A DNA stretch of 64,000 nt. It comes from Clostridium_AM sp900759715. Lineage in GTDB: Bacteria > Bacillota > Clostridia > Clostridiales > Clostridiaceae. The notes under the pieces are model-generated. The model was given only the letters and a program-made list of their open reading frames with translations, had not been told where the DNA came from and ran no database searches. Where the stretch lies: NCBI GenBank assembly GCA_900759715.1, contig CAAEXF010000132.1, positions 1 through 64,000 of the forward strand, read 5' to 3'. The translations under genes were made by a program, and so were the position numbers. This document shows positions 50,403 to 59,451 of the stretch, piece after piece (position 1 is the first letter of the stretch; each line of letters opens with the position of its first letter).

Positions 50403-51446
50403 TTATTTTATTTCCGGCTTTCCATTTTCCTTGAGAACTTTATTTAATATATCTAGACTAAATAAATTCTTTAAATCTGGTTTTTCTCTTAAGAATCCAA
50501 CGTCAACTGACAAGTCTACCATTTCCTCAATAGATTTTTTTTCTGGATTATTAGTTACTACAACTCTTTTAAAGGAGCTATCCAAAACTTCCTTTGGAAG
50601 AGGCTTTTTAGTTAATTTACCAAGCTCATCATTTATGGCACTTTTTGCGCCTTCATTGTCTTTATTTATATAATCTGTTATATCAATATGGGCTTTTAAA
50701 AACTTTTCAACTACTTCTGGATGTTTTTTTATAAAGTCCTTTCTTGCCACAATAACTGCTGTTGAATACTGGCCTTCTCTCCAAACCTTATTGTAGTCAA
50801 GAACTAATTTGGCTCCTATCTCTTTTTCAAGCCTTGAACCCCATGGTTCTGGAACTAAAGCAGCATCAATTCTGCTTTGATCTAATAAAGTTTTTATATC
50901 TGGATTTTCAGCTTGAACTATTTCAACAGTTCCACCCTTTGTTTTATCCTTAAGTCCATTTTCTTTTAATAACGCTCTTAATGATAAATCTTGAGTATTT
51001 CCAAACTGAGGAATAGCCACTTTTTTACCTTGTAGGTCTTTAACTTCTTTGATATCAGCATCTTTTCTAGCAACTAACACTGCTCCTGCATCTGATGCTC
51101 CTCCAATAATCTGTATTTCACCTTTAGATTTTGTATATCCATTTATAGCAGGACCCGGTCCTATATATCCCATGTCTAATTCTCCAGCAAGGAGGGCCTC
51201 AATTTCCGCTGGACCTGCATTAAATTGTTTCCATTCAATAGGATATTTATCTCCTAATAATTTTTCGAATTGTCCTTGATTTTTACCAACCAGTGCTTGT
51301 GAGTGTGTTATATTAGGGAAAAATCCAACTCTGATTTTTGTATTTTCACCACTGTTCTTATTGCTGCTCTTATCTGAAGAACATCCTATAAAACTTACAG
51401 CTGCAATAATAGCTATAAGATAAATACCTATATTTTTAAGTTTCAT
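50403..51446 (-). CDS. Sulfonate/sulfate-type substrate-binding lipoprotein (SsuA-like)
   Basis: 347 aa. Signal peptide with lipobox AVSFIGC (Cys at about residue 22), so anchored outside the membrane. The mature part is the NMT1/SsuA fold: GFFPNITHSQALVGKNQGQF near 42, LDMGYIGPGPAINGY near 92, LVPEPWGSRLEKEIGA near 197. Position between CysC and ABC genes in a sulfur operon suggests sulfonate or sulfate as the ligand. Confidence 0.85.
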   Translation of the reverse strand: MKLKNIGIYLIAIIAAVSFIGCSSDKSSNKNSGENTKIRVGFFPNITHSQALVGKNQGQFEKLLGDKYPIEWKQFNAGPAEIEALLAGELDMGYIGPGPAINGYTKSKGEIQIIGGASDAGAVLVARKDADIKEVKDLQGKKVAIPQFGNTQDLSLRALLKENGLKDKTKGGTVEIVQAENPDIKTLLDQSRIDAALVPEPWGSRLEKEIGAKLVLDYNKVWREGQYSTAVIVARKDFIKKHPEVVEKFLKAHIDITDYINKDNEGAKSAINDELGKLTKKPLPKEVLDSSFKRVVVTNNPEKKSIEEMVDLSVDVGFLREKPDLKNLFSLDILNKVLKENGKPEIK

Positions 51447-51472
51447 TTTTTATCCCCCTATAAAATTAATTT

Positions 51473-52081
51473 TTACTTTATGAGATATTTGTTATCCTCT
51501 AAGTATGCTATTATTTTTTTTACACATTCATCTATAGATTGCTTATGTGAGTATATTGTTATCTCTGGATTTTCTGGTTTTTCATATACTGAATCTATGC
51601 CAGTAAAATCCTTTATTTTTCCTTCTCTTGCTTTTTTATATAGGCCTTTAGGATCCCTTTGTTCACATACCTCTAAGTCGCAATCTATAAAAACCTCTAT
51701 AAATCTATCTTTTACTAAATCCCTTACCTTTTGTCTATCTTCCTTAAAAGGTGATATAAAGGTTGTGATTGTTACAATACCTGCATCTACAAAAATCCCT
51801 GAGAGCTCTCTTACTCTTCTAATATTTTCTATTCTATCTTCTCTAGAAAAACCTAAATCAGCATTTAACCCATGTCTTAAGTTATCACCATCAAGCATAT
51901 AAGTCAGATAGCTTCTTCTATACAATTCTTTATTTAAAGCATTAGCAATAGTTGATTTGCCTGAGCCAGAGAGTCCAGTAAACCAGATTAATAAACCTTT
52001 TTGATTTAACAGCTCTTCTCTATGCACTCTTTCAATACTTAAACTATGCCACACTATATTATTAGACTTATTTGTTTCCAT
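51473..52081 (-). CDS. cysC: Adenylylsulfate kinase CysC
   Basis: 202 aa. WFTGLSGSGKSTIANAL near 33-49 is the P-loop; MLDGDNLRHGLNADLGFS near 61-78 binds APS; FIEVFIDCDLEVCEQRDPKG near 128 and FTGIDSVYEKPENPEI near 158 complete the fold. It makes PAPS from APS. Because AprAB reduces APS directly, CysC may serve another demand, such as sulfation or 3'-phosphonucleotide supply, or a second reduction branch. Confidence 0.93.
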   Translation of the reverse strand: METNKSNNIVWHSLSIERVHREELLNQKGLLIWFTGLSGSGKSTIANALNKELYRRSYLTYMLDGDNLRHGLNADLGFSREDRIENIRRVRELSGIFVDAGIVTITTFISPFKEDRQKVRDLVKDRFIEVFIDCDLEVCEQRDPKGLYKKAREGKIKDFTGIDSVYEKPENPEITIYSHKQSIDECVKKIIAYLEDNKYLIK

Positions 52082-52104
52082 AAAACCCCTGCTTCCTAAC
52101 TAAA

Positions 52105-53727
52105 TTATTTTTTAGATAAAAACTTGACATCGGAATTAAAATCATAGTAAAGCTTTGAGTCCCTATCTATAATTTCAAACTTCCTGATCAGTTCCTCTAC
52201 CTTTATCCACTGCTCTTTTATGAACTCATCAAAATTCTCATTTTTATATTCATAAGCTAGAAGTGCTAATTCATATAAAAATTCTGGAACCTTCTTGGCA
52301 GGAATTTCTCCTTTTGCTTCACCTAGTTTAGTTTTGTCAACTCCTAAAGTGCCACCGTAATAAAGTTTATATGCTGGGACCATTCCCTCTTCACCTCTGA
52401 CAGCTTTGCCTGTAAATCCTATTTGTCCAATCTGGTGCTGTCCACAGGAGTTAGGACATCCTGAAATAAATATCTTAGGTAAAAGTTTCTTTATGTCTTC
52501 AGGTACATTTAAAAATCTCTCATATATTGCATTTGATAGACCTTGAGAATTACATAGACCAGTTCCACAAACTGTTACTCCTACACAAGATATAGTGCTT
52601 TCTATTTCTAATTGTGTTGCAAATGAATACACAATTTCTAACAGCTTATCTACATCCTTACCTTTTATATCTCTTATATAAAAGCCTTGAGTATTTGTAA
52701 GCCTTATAGAAGTGTCATATCCTAAAGTTCCAATATAATTTAATACCTTATTCAAATTCTCTGTTGTAATGTATCCATTTTGAGGATGAATATAAACTGA
52801 ATAATATCCCTTTTGCTTTTGTTCTATAACCAATCTGCTTGATATGCTAGGATTACCATCCTCATGTTCATATTCTTTATTCACTTCTTTTATAATTAAA
52901 TCTAGATTTAATTGCTCTTTAGCTTTATTCACATAATATTTGAGTAGTTCTTTAAATTTATCTTCACCTAGTCTATAGCGAATAAATCTTATTCTTGCTT
53001 TACTTCTATTTTCTCTATCTCCTTCAGCTTCAAAAAGCTCCTTCATTGCTTGAACATAGTAGAGAACATCTTTTTCATCAATGAAGTCCTCTATTTTTAG
53101 TGCTGCTGTGGATGAACCTCCTAATCCGCCTGATCCATAGACCTGGAATCCTTTTTTATCATCCTCAACTTTTGCAACAAATCCCAAGTCTGCTATTGTA
53201 GCATAAGCAGTATCAAGGTTGTTGTTAGAAAATGAAACTTTATATTTTCTTGGTAATTTAATTGTTGATGGATCTTTCAATAAATGTTCTGCTGTCTCCA
53301 CTGCATAAGGAGTAACATCAAAAATTTCATCTTTATCTACACCTGCAAGCGGTGAACATGCCACATTTCTTGCGGAGTTTCCACCAGCTCCTAAAGAATT
53401 TATTCCTATCTCTAAAATTTCCTCCATAATGTTCGCCGTATTTTCTAATTCTACTGCATGAAATTGAATGTCCTGTCTTGTTGTAAAATGTATCTTTCCA
53501 TAGGAGTATTTATCAGCAATTTTGCTTACAGCCTCAAGCTGATCAGCAGTAATTATACCAGCAGGAGTTTTTATTCTAAGCATATACTTTTCTTTCTCTC
53601 GCTCTGCATAAACACCCATAACAGATCTTATGCCTTTAATATTAGGATCAATATTGCCCTTTTTATAATCAATTACCTTGCTTTTATAAAATTTAATTTC
53701 CTGTTTTATTCTTTCTAAAGTTTCCAT
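52105..53727 (-). CDS. Ferredoxin-type sulfite reductase (siroheme/4Fe-4S)
   Basis: 540 aa with two nitrite/sulfite-reductase ferredoxin-like half-domains. The cluster/siroheme motif is in two parts: CVGVTVCGTGLCNSQGLS near 380 and ISGCPNSCGQHQIGQIGFTG near 418-437. GGNSARNVACSPLAGVD near 119 is the siroheme-contacting loop. It reduces sulfite (or nitrite) to sulfide (or ammonia); operon context points to sulfite. ATG 53727 follows GGAGGCACTAAGT. First enzyme gene after the riboswitches. Confidence 0.9.
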   Translation of the reverse strand: METLERIKQEIKFYKSKVIDYKKGNIDPNIKGIRSVMGVYAEREKEKYMLRIKTPAGIITADQLEAVSKIADKYSYGKIHFTTRQDIQFHAVELENTANIMEEILEIGINSLGAGGNSARNVACSPLAGVDKDEIFDVTPYAVETAEHLLKDPSTIKLPRKYKVSFSNNNLDTAYATIADLGFVAKVEDDKKGFQVYGSGGLGGSSTAALKIEDFIDEKDVLYYVQAMKELFEAEGDRENRSKARIRFIRYRLGEDKFKELLKYYVNKAKEQLNLDLIIKEVNKEYEHEDGNPSISSRLVIEQKQKGYYSVYIHPQNGYITTENLNKVLNYIGTLGYDTSIRLTNTQGFYIRDIKGKDVDKLLEIVYSFATQLEIESTISCVGVTVCGTGLCNSQGLSNAIYERFLNVPEDIKKLLPKIFISGCPNSCGQHQIGQIGFTGKAVRGEEGMVPAYKLYYGGTLGVDKTKLGEAKGEIPAKKVPEFLYELALLAYEYKNENFDEFIKEQWIKVEELIRKFEIIDRDSKLYYDFNSDVKFLSKK

Positions 53728-53816
53728 ACTTAGTGCCTCCAAATCTCTTTCTATTTCTGTAAATGGCTGCTGCTGGATATCTTTACTTTTCTATATTACA
53801 TATCCTTACCTATTGG

Positions 53817-53966
53817 TTAAGCAGCAAGTTTTATAACTATTTGTTTATAAAAATAATTATTGGACCTCCTTTCTACATTTCTATAACTAGTTTCTAAAGA
53901 ATTTATAGGAGTTGCTAAATCTCCTACGGTAGTATTTTTTCTGACGCTTTTTTCTTTGCACTGCAA
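53817..53966 (-). CDS. Leader-encoded small ORF, 49 aa
   Basis: TTG 53966 with AAAGGAGG eight bases upstream; stop at 53817. It begins about 50 bases downstream of the riboswitch terminator, so it is made only when transcription reads through. Cys is the third residue. The peptide is polar with a hydrophobic end (YFYKQIVIKLAA). It may be a regulatory leader peptide or a small protein of sulfur metabolism. Confidence 0.5.
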   Translation of the reverse strand: MQCKEKSVRKNTTVGDLATPINSLETSYRNVERRSNNYFYKQIVIKLAA

Positions 53967-54019
53967 TTTTAATTCCTCCTTTAAAATTGTTTCATAAATT
54001 TTTTTATTTTATTTAAAAT

Positions 54020-54059
54020 AAAAAACCTCCTTATGCCTTAGACGCATAAAGAGGTTTTT
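54020..54059 (-). terminator. Intrinsic terminator of the SAM riboswitch
   Basis: AACCTCTTTATGCGT pairs with GCATAAGGAGGTT on the minus strand around GTCTAA, followed by TTTTTTATTTT. It is the expression platform of the riboswitch. Confidence 0.9.
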
Positions 54060-54073
54060 CACATAACCAACTA

Positions 54074-54174
54074 ATCTTTATCACCCAAAGCTTTTGCTTT
54101 GCTGGTATTAGCACCTTGCACTCGCAGGTTGCTGTGGAGTCATCAAGCCAATCTCTCGTCCACTCTTGATAAAT
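54074..54174 (-). promoter_or_regulatory. SAM-I (S-box) riboswitch
   Basis: Minus strand: TTATCAAGAG, TGGACGAGAGATTGGC, TTGATGACTCC, CAGCAACC, AAGGTGCTAATACC, AGCAAAGC...GCTTTGG and GTGATAA close the P1 helix, the S-box core in the right order. A terminator follows. High SAM should stabilise termination and shut the sulfur operon. Confidence 0.95.
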
Positions 54175-54240
54175 ATTATTAAATTATCTAAGCCATAGTA
54201 TAATTTAATAATGCTTATCTGTCAATATTTACTTTTAAGT

Positions 54241-54530
54241 AATAAAAAAACCCTCTGCCTCTGAAAAAAATTCAGAGGCAGAAGGTTAACTTCCGCGGTC
54301 CCACTCTGGTTAGACAAAAAATGTCCATCTTTATTCTGATACTGACATACCATATCTCTGTAACGGGAGATTCCGTAAAAGCCTACTAATTTCGGTTTTA
54401 TGCTCATAGGGGCACTTCAGATATATTTGCACATAAAGCTCTCTCAACCAAGGAGCTTCTCTCTGTATGATCCATATAAATTACTTTTCCTATTCACAGC
54501 ATTTATTCTTATAATTCCAATATGCTTAAT
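54241..54530 (-). promoter_or_regulatory. T-box leader with Cys specifier (TGC)
   Basis: Minus strand: stem I with AGAGAGAAGC, specifier loop CTGAAG-TGC-CCCTATGAGC (specifier at 54412-54414), then the T-box sequence AGAGTGGGACCGCGGAAG at 54290-54307 and a terminator at 54249-54287. By comparison with the layout GAA-x-specifier...TTGAG, TGC is read as the codon for cysteine. Uncharged tRNA-Cys would promote readthrough. Confidence 0.9.
54249..54287 (-). terminator. T-box terminator
   Basis: CCTTCTGCCTCTGA and TCAGAGGCAGAGGG pair around a T-rich loop on the minus strand, then TTTTTTTATT. One G-U in the stem. Confidence 0.9.
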
Positions 54531-54544
54531 TGGATTTTAATTAG

Positions 54545-54573
54545 ATTATAAATGATGCTTTAATAAAAATCAA
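54545..54573 (-). promoter_or_regulatory. Promoter of the sulfur operon
   Basis: Minus strand TTGATT (54568-54573), 17 bases, perfect TATAAT (54545-54550). Transcription would begin near 54538, just ahead of the T-box stem I. Confidence 0.85.
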
Positions 54574-54653
54574 TATATTTTTATATTAAATTGTATTAAT
54601 TTTCTGCCTTATAATCCTATATTCTAAATTCTAAAATTCACTCACAAGATTTA

Positions 54654-56531
54654 TTATCCTAAATTTGATATGCTAATATCATGCTTTTCTATTTTATTAT
54701 ATAAAGTATTTCGCTGCATCCCAAGGATTTCTGCAGCATGTGTAATATTGCCTTTAAATATTTTTAAAACCTTTAAAATATGCTGTTTTTCTATATAGTC
54801 AAACTTTAAATGCTCTTTATTTAAATCTAATAGTTTTACTATTTTACAATCTTTTTCATTAAAATAACCTATAGGCATCATTTCTGTATCTACAATAAGT
54901 TTAACTATATTTTTTAATTCTTCAACGTTTCCCGGCCAATTATAACTAAGCATTTTCGAACTGTATTCTTGAGGTATAATAATATTATTCTTATTACATT
55001 TTTGGACCTCTATCTTCATAAAATGCTCAATAAGAACGGATATATCACTTTTTCTATTCCTAAGTGGTGGAAGGTAAATAGGCAGTACATTTAATCGATA
55101 AAATAAATCTTTTCTTAAATTTCCCTTTTCAACTTCTTCTTTTAAATTTTTGCTGCTTGATGTTATAATTCTTACGTCTACAGGTATAGGCTTATTGCTG
55201 CCAACTCTAGTTATAACACTTTCCTGAATCATTTTAAGTATTTTTGTTTGTGCATTTATTGATAAATCCCCTACTTCTTCAATAAATATAGTACCACCAT
55301 CAGCTAGTTCAAGCTTCCCTACATTAATTTCCTTTTTACCACTTATTGTGTCTTCATATTCATATCCAAAGAGCTCCGATTCAATAAGTGGCTTGAGAAT
55401 TGAACTGCAATTTACTTTTACAAAAGGACCATCCATTCTGCTGCTGTAGTTGTGGATACACTCTGCAAATAAATTTTTGCCTGTCCCACTTTCTCCTGTA
55501 ATAAGCACTGTTCCTTTATTATTGGATATCTTTTTAGCATATTCAATTGTACTGGTGATACTCTCTTCTTCACTAATTATTTTATCAAAGGTATAAAAAG
55601 CTTGATAGTTTTTGAATTTGTCACTAAAATTTCTGCTTTTGTTCAATTCTTCAAAAATATATACTATTTCAATTATGTTGTCTTCTGTATTATATATTGG
55701 TTTTGCCATTAATCTATATTTAGAATTATTTAGTATACTTACTTCCATAGAAACACTTTTACTTAAATATATTTCTTTTATTATGTTATCCCAATCCTTC
55801 ACAACATCCTTAACCTTTGATGATTTTAATTGCTCCTCTGCAGCCCGGAATATTTCTAAAGCTTTTTTATTATAAGTTCTTATTTTCCCCTCTATATCAG
55901 ATATAATTAAAGCTTTTGGAATTGCATCAAAAACTGTTTTTATGTGTTTATCTATTACATATTGAGCCCTGCTTAATCTTTGAATCTCAATCATTTTCTC
56001 AATAGAGCTGCAGGAGGACATAATCATACCTATGGTATGATTATGGAACTGCACTGAACTCCCTACAATGCTTAGAATTCCTATTATTAAACCATTATTA
56101 TCTTTTATAGGAGCAGCAAATGATGCCCATTTACCATAGGCCTTAATATAGTGCTCTGAGGATGAAACCATTGCAGGACATTTGTTTAGTATTACCATGC
56201 CTATGGAGTTTGTTCCAATGTTTTCTTCATCCATATATGCACCAGGTATTATTTTCATATCAGAAATCTCAGAAACTGTCTTTTCATCACCAATGACACT
56301 TAATATGCAGCCATCACAGTCTGTAAGTATATAAAAAAATTCATCACACTCTGAGTATTTAACCAAATTCTCTATATGAGGCAAAGCATTTATAATTAAT
56401 TCTCTATTGACTACATACCTAATATTAAGTTCTATTTCATTTAGTATTTTTTTGCTAAAAACTTGTTCAGTATCAATTCCAATATTTCTGCATCTTTCAT
56501 GAGAATTTTTAATATCTAATTCTTTAATCAC
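54654..56531 (-). CDS. AAA+ / Fis-family transcriptional regulator lacking GAFTGA
   Basis: 625 aa. Residues about 40-170 are a GAF-like sensor (FYILTDCDGCILSVIGDE; NSIGMVILNKCPAM), 200-290 a PAS domain (KALIISDIEGKIRTYNKKAL), 320-560 the AAA+ domain with ITGESGTGKNLFAECIHNY near 342-360 and FIEEVGDL as Walker B, and a C-terminal Fis HTH (AAEILGMQRNTLYNKIEKH). The GAFTGA loop needed to touch sigma-54 reads EDTISGK. It may act on another polymerase form or as an unusual activator. Adjacent XdhC and Mod genes suggest control of molybdo-enzymes. Confidence 0.85.
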   Translation of the reverse strand: MIKELDIKNSHERCRNIGIDTEQVFSKKILNEIELNIRYVVNRELIINALPHIENLVKYSECDEFFYILTDCDGCILSVIGDEKTVSEISDMKIIPGAYMDEENIGTNSIGMVILNKCPAMVSSSEHYIKAYGKWASFAAPIKDNNGLIIGILSIVGSSVQFHNHTIGMIMSSCSSIEKMIEIQRLSRAQYVIDKHIKTVFDAIPKALIISDIEGKIRTYNKKALEIFRAAEEQLKSSKVKDVVKDWDNIIKEIYLSKSVSMEVSILNNSKYRLMAKPIYNTEDNIIEIVYIFEELNKSRNFSDKFKNYQAFYTFDKIISEEESITSTIEYAKKISNNKGTVLITGESGTGKNLFAECIHNYSSRMDGPFVKVNCSSILKPLIESELFGYEYEDTISGKKEINVGKLELADGGTIFIEEVGDLSINAQTKILKMIQESVITRVGSNKPIPVDVRIITSSSKNLKEEVEKGNLRKDLFYRLNVLPIYLPPLRNRKSDISVLIEHFMKIEVQKCNKNNIIIPQEYSSKMLSYNWPGNVEELKNIVKLIVDTEMMPIGYFNEKDCKIVKLLDLNKEHLKFDYIEKQHILKVLKIFKGNITHAAEILGMQRNTLYNKIEKHDISISNLG

Positions 56532-56561
56532 TTCTATTACTCCTTTTACAAAGTATTAATT

Positions 56562-57608
56562 TCATTTGCTGCTTCTTCTTATTTTTATCAACTCCGCAGC
56601 TATACTAATAGCTATTTCTTCTGGAGTTTGTGCTGAAATTTCTAGTCCTATAGGACAAAATACTTTATCTAATTCATCCTGAGTATACCCCTCATCTTTT
56701 AACTGGTTGTAGATAAAGCTTCTTTTTGCCATACTTCCTATCATACCTATATATTTAGCATTTGTTTCTAAAGCTTGTGCTAAAATATCTTTATCATAAG
56801 CATGTCCTCTTGTTATTATCACTATATAGCTTTGATCATTTATTTCTATATGTTTTAAAATATCATCAAAGGCAGAAAGTATAATAATTTTATCTGCAGT
56901 TTTAAATCTTTCTTTATTAGCAAACTCTCTCCTGTCATCTAAAACTACAATTTTAAAATCTAAGATTTTCATAACTTCTGCTAATTTTTGAGACACATGT
57001 CCAGCACCAAATAGGTATATTGTTTCACAATTCATTACAGGTTCTACCAGGTATTTCTCGTTATCTGCCATAAGCACTTGCACTGTTACTTCCTTAAAAT
57101 TTTCTCTAATCTTTTGAAATACTGGTTGGACTATATCACTTTCTTCTCCATGGAAATCAGTTTCAGTGCAAATCCACTTGCAGCTATTATAAAAAATTTC
57201 ATCTTTACTTTCTATTTTCGTTACTATTGAAAAATTTATTCCCTGTTTCCTTAAGTTAGCTGACTGCTTATATATTTCTGTAATATTGTTATTCTCAGCA
57301 TCAACATATTCCATTAATACTTTTAATTCTCCGCCGCATACAATTTCTAGAGAGTTACTACATTCAGTTGACAAATCAAGGTTTTTAATTATAGCTTTTC
57401 TGTTATGAAACACCTCTTTCGACAACTTAATTGTAAGCGCCTCAAATAAACCTCCACCAATGGTGCCTATAATTGAGTAATCCTTTTTAATTATCATTTT
57501 AGACCCTCTCCTACGAGGAGCTGAACCATTTTTATCTAAAATAGTAGCTAAAACAAAACTTTCTCTTTTATCTATAAGTTTGCTTGCTATATCATATATC
57601 TGTAACAT
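56562..57608 (-). CDS. XdhC/CoxI-family protein (molybdo-hydroxylase maturation)
   Basis: 348 aa. N-terminal XdhC domain (VLATILDKNGSAPRRRGSKM, then GTIGGGLFEA) and a C-terminal Rossmann-like domain (YLFGAGHVSQKLAEVMKILD; IVVLDDRREFANKERF; PIGLEISAQTPEEIAISIAA). Such proteins add sulfur to the Mo cofactor for xanthine-dehydrogenase-type enzymes. ATG 57608 with GAGGTGATATAC upstream. Divergent from the molybdate importer and followed 31 bases later by the AAA/Fis regulator. No xdh structural gene is in view. Confidence 0.85.
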   Translation of the reverse strand: MLQIYDIASKLIDKRESFVLATILDKNGSAPRRRGSKMIIKKDYSIIGTIGGGLFEALTIKLSKEVFHNRKAIIKNLDLSTECSNSLEIVCGGELKVLMEYVDAENNNITEIYKQSANLRKQGINFSIVTKIESKDEIFYNSCKWICTETDFHGEESDIVQPVFQKIRENFKEVTVQVLMADNEKYLVEPVMNCETIYLFGAGHVSQKLAEVMKILDFKIVVLDDRREFANKERFKTADKIIILSAFDDILKHIEINDQSYIVIITRGHAYDKDILAQALETNAKYIGMIGSMAKRSFIYNQLKDEGYTQDELDKVFCPIGLEISAQTPEEIAISIAAELIKIRRSSK

Positions 57609-57838
57609 GTATATCACCTCTGATAACAACATTTTATATTTATACTATAAAATATTTATGTTACATTGTCCAATGAGTAAAATTAAATTAATGATTATTT
57701 TTTGAACATTGCGCATTATTTAAACATTTTTTATAATGCTGTACTTGTTTACATATAATATTTAGTAAGTTAAACTAAATATGTGTAAGGTCTATAAAAC
57801 TCAACTAATTTAAATTAAAACAGAAGTAGGTCGTTTTT

Positions 57839-58501
57839 ATGATATTAAGTCCTTTAATTATATCTTTAAAAGTATCTTTAATTTCAACAATTTTTACATT
57901 AATTACTGGTGTCTTCTTAGCAAGAGTGCTTACAAAGTACAATTTTAAAGGTAAGGATATATTAGAAGCTATAATAATTTTACCAATGGTACTTCCTCCC
58001 TCTGTGACAGGATATGGTTTGCTAATTTTATTAGGAAAAAAAGGCTTTATTGGGGAAGTTCTTTATAATATCTTTGGAGTGCATTTAATATTTACTACTG
58101 CAGCTGCTTGTATTGCTTCTTATATAGTTTCCTTACCATTAATGTATCAAAGTTGTAAGGCAGCTTTTATGAGCGTTGATAAGATATATGAAAATACTGC
58201 TAGAACTCTTGGTGCCAGTGAAGCTAGAGTATTCTTTAAAGTTACTTTACCTTTGGCTTATACTGGAATACTTAGTGGTACAATTCTTTCTTTTGCCAGA
58301 GCTTTAGGAGAATTTGGTGCTACACTTATGGTAGCCGGAAATATTCCTGGCAAAACACAGACAATTCCACTAGCTATATATTTTGCAGTTGAAGGAGGAG
58401 ATACTAAAACTGCAAATATACTTTTCACTATTGTCTTGATATTTAGTTTTACTTTAATTTATGGACTAAACATGTGGACAAAGAAAAAGAATAATAATTA
58501 G
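57839..58501 (+). CDS. modB: Molybdate ABC transporter permease ModB
   Basis: 220 aa, five to six membrane spans. LPMVLPPSVTGYGLLILLGK near 50-69 and the EAA loop ENTARTLGASEARVFFKVTL near 123-142 are ModB hallmarks; RALGEFGATLMVAGNIPGKT closes the loop. TATAAT and TTATAAT elements lie within the divergent region 57609-57838, which holds no other gene. First gene of the Mod group. Confidence 0.9.
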   Translation: MILSPLIISLKVSLISTIFTLITGVFLARVLTKYNFKGKDILEAIIILPMVLPPSVTGYGLLILLGKKGFIGEVLYNIFGVHLIFTTAAACIASYIVSLPLMYQSCKAAFMSVDKIYENTARTLGASEARVFFKVTLPLAYTGILSGTILSFARALGEFGATLMVAGNIPGKTQTIPLAIYFAVEGGDTKTANILFTIVLIFSFTLIYGLNMWTKKKNNN

Positions 58502-58520
58502 TTTAAGGTGGAAATAATAA

Positions 58521-59186
58521 ATGATTGATATTAAATTATTTAAAAAAATGAATTATTTTAATTTAGATGTTAACTTTTCTATTGATAAAGAAGTTCTTGT
58601 TATTCAAGGTCCTTCAGGCTCAGGGAAAACAACAATATTAGATTGCATATGTGGAACTAAGATTCCTGACGAGGGAACTATAACAATGAATGATAAGACA
58701 ATTTTCTCCTCTAATAAAAAAATAAATATGAAGATCAAAGATAGAAATATTGGATACGTTTTTCAGAATTATGCTTTATTTCCTCATATGACTATAAAAC
58801 AAAATATATCCTTTGGAACTAAATGCAAAAAACTAAAGGATTCTGATTACATAGATTACTTGATGAATGTATTTAACATTTATCATCTTGAAGATAGATA
58901 CCCAAATCAAATATCCGGCGGTGAAAAGCAAAGAGCTGCTTTAGCAAGAGCACTGGCGGTGAGACCTGAAATGCTACTTTTAGATGAACCTTTTTCTGCT
59001 TTAGATGTTAACACTAAAAATTCTGTGTATAAAGAATTTCTTCAATTAAAGAAGTTATGGAAAATTGATATTATATTAGTTACTCATAATCCAGAGGAAG
59101 CTCGTTTATTAGGAGATAAAATACTAAATATTGAATCTGGTAATATTTGCGATATAGAAACTCCAAAACGTAACATAATTATGTAA
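58521..59186 (+). CDS. modC: Molybdate ABC transporter ATPase ModC (short form)
   Basis: 221 aa. GPSGSGKTT Walker A near 33-41, QISGGEKQRAALARALA signature near 131-147, MLLLDEPFSALD Walker B near 151-162, LVTHNPEEARLLGD H-loop near 187. Classical ModC proteins are about 350 aa and end in a TOBE/Mop molybdate-sensing domain; that domain is missing here. Follows ModB by 19 bases. Confidence 0.88.
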   Translation: MIDIKLFKKMNYFNLDVNFSIDKEVLVIQGPSGSGKTTILDCICGTKIPDEGTITMNDKTIFSSNKKINMKIKDRNIGYVFQNYALFPHMTIKQNISFGTKCKKLKDSDYIDYLMNVFNIYHLEDRYPNQISGGEKQRAALARALAVRPEMLLLDEPFSALDVNTKNSVYKEFLQLKKLWKIDIILVTHNPEEARLLGDKILNIESGNICDIETPKRNIIM

Positions 59187-59264
59187 TTAAATATATATTT
59201 TACGCATCGATGCTTTTAATTAACTAACATTTTATTTCTACTATGGCATAATCAAATAAATAAT

Positions 59265-59383
59265 AGACCAGTATTCTCGCCTATTTGCCACGAATACTTC
59301 GTCGGCAAAATCCAGGTATAGCCCCACTATGACTGGATTTTACCTCCTTGTCTCGTGACAAATATGCTTCGAATCTTTGGTCT
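59265..59383. repeat. Structured inverted-repeat element between modC and modA
   Basis: Outer arms AGACCAGTATTC and GAATCTTTGGTCT enclose three nested hairpins: TTTGCC/GGCAAA (59284-59309), AAAATCCAG/CTGGATTTT (59307-59341) and TTGTC/GACAA (59348-59361). It fills most of the 265-base gap between modC and modA and holds no ORF. It shares no obvious sequence with elements R1-R4. Confidence 0.6.
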
Positions 59384-59451
59384 CTTATTTCTTTTCATAT
59401 GCCTAGAATACATTCTTTTAGTAAATTGATAACTTTAAGGGGGAACTTATT

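Noticed and set aside
54222..54407. A 61-codon minus-strand frame within the T-box leader
   Set aside because: It coincides with conserved T-box helices and has no start signal; the RNA structure explains the sequence.
59187..59451. Moco riboswitch between modC and modA
   Set aside because: I could not match the known Moco motif; the region is reported only as a structured inverted repeat.
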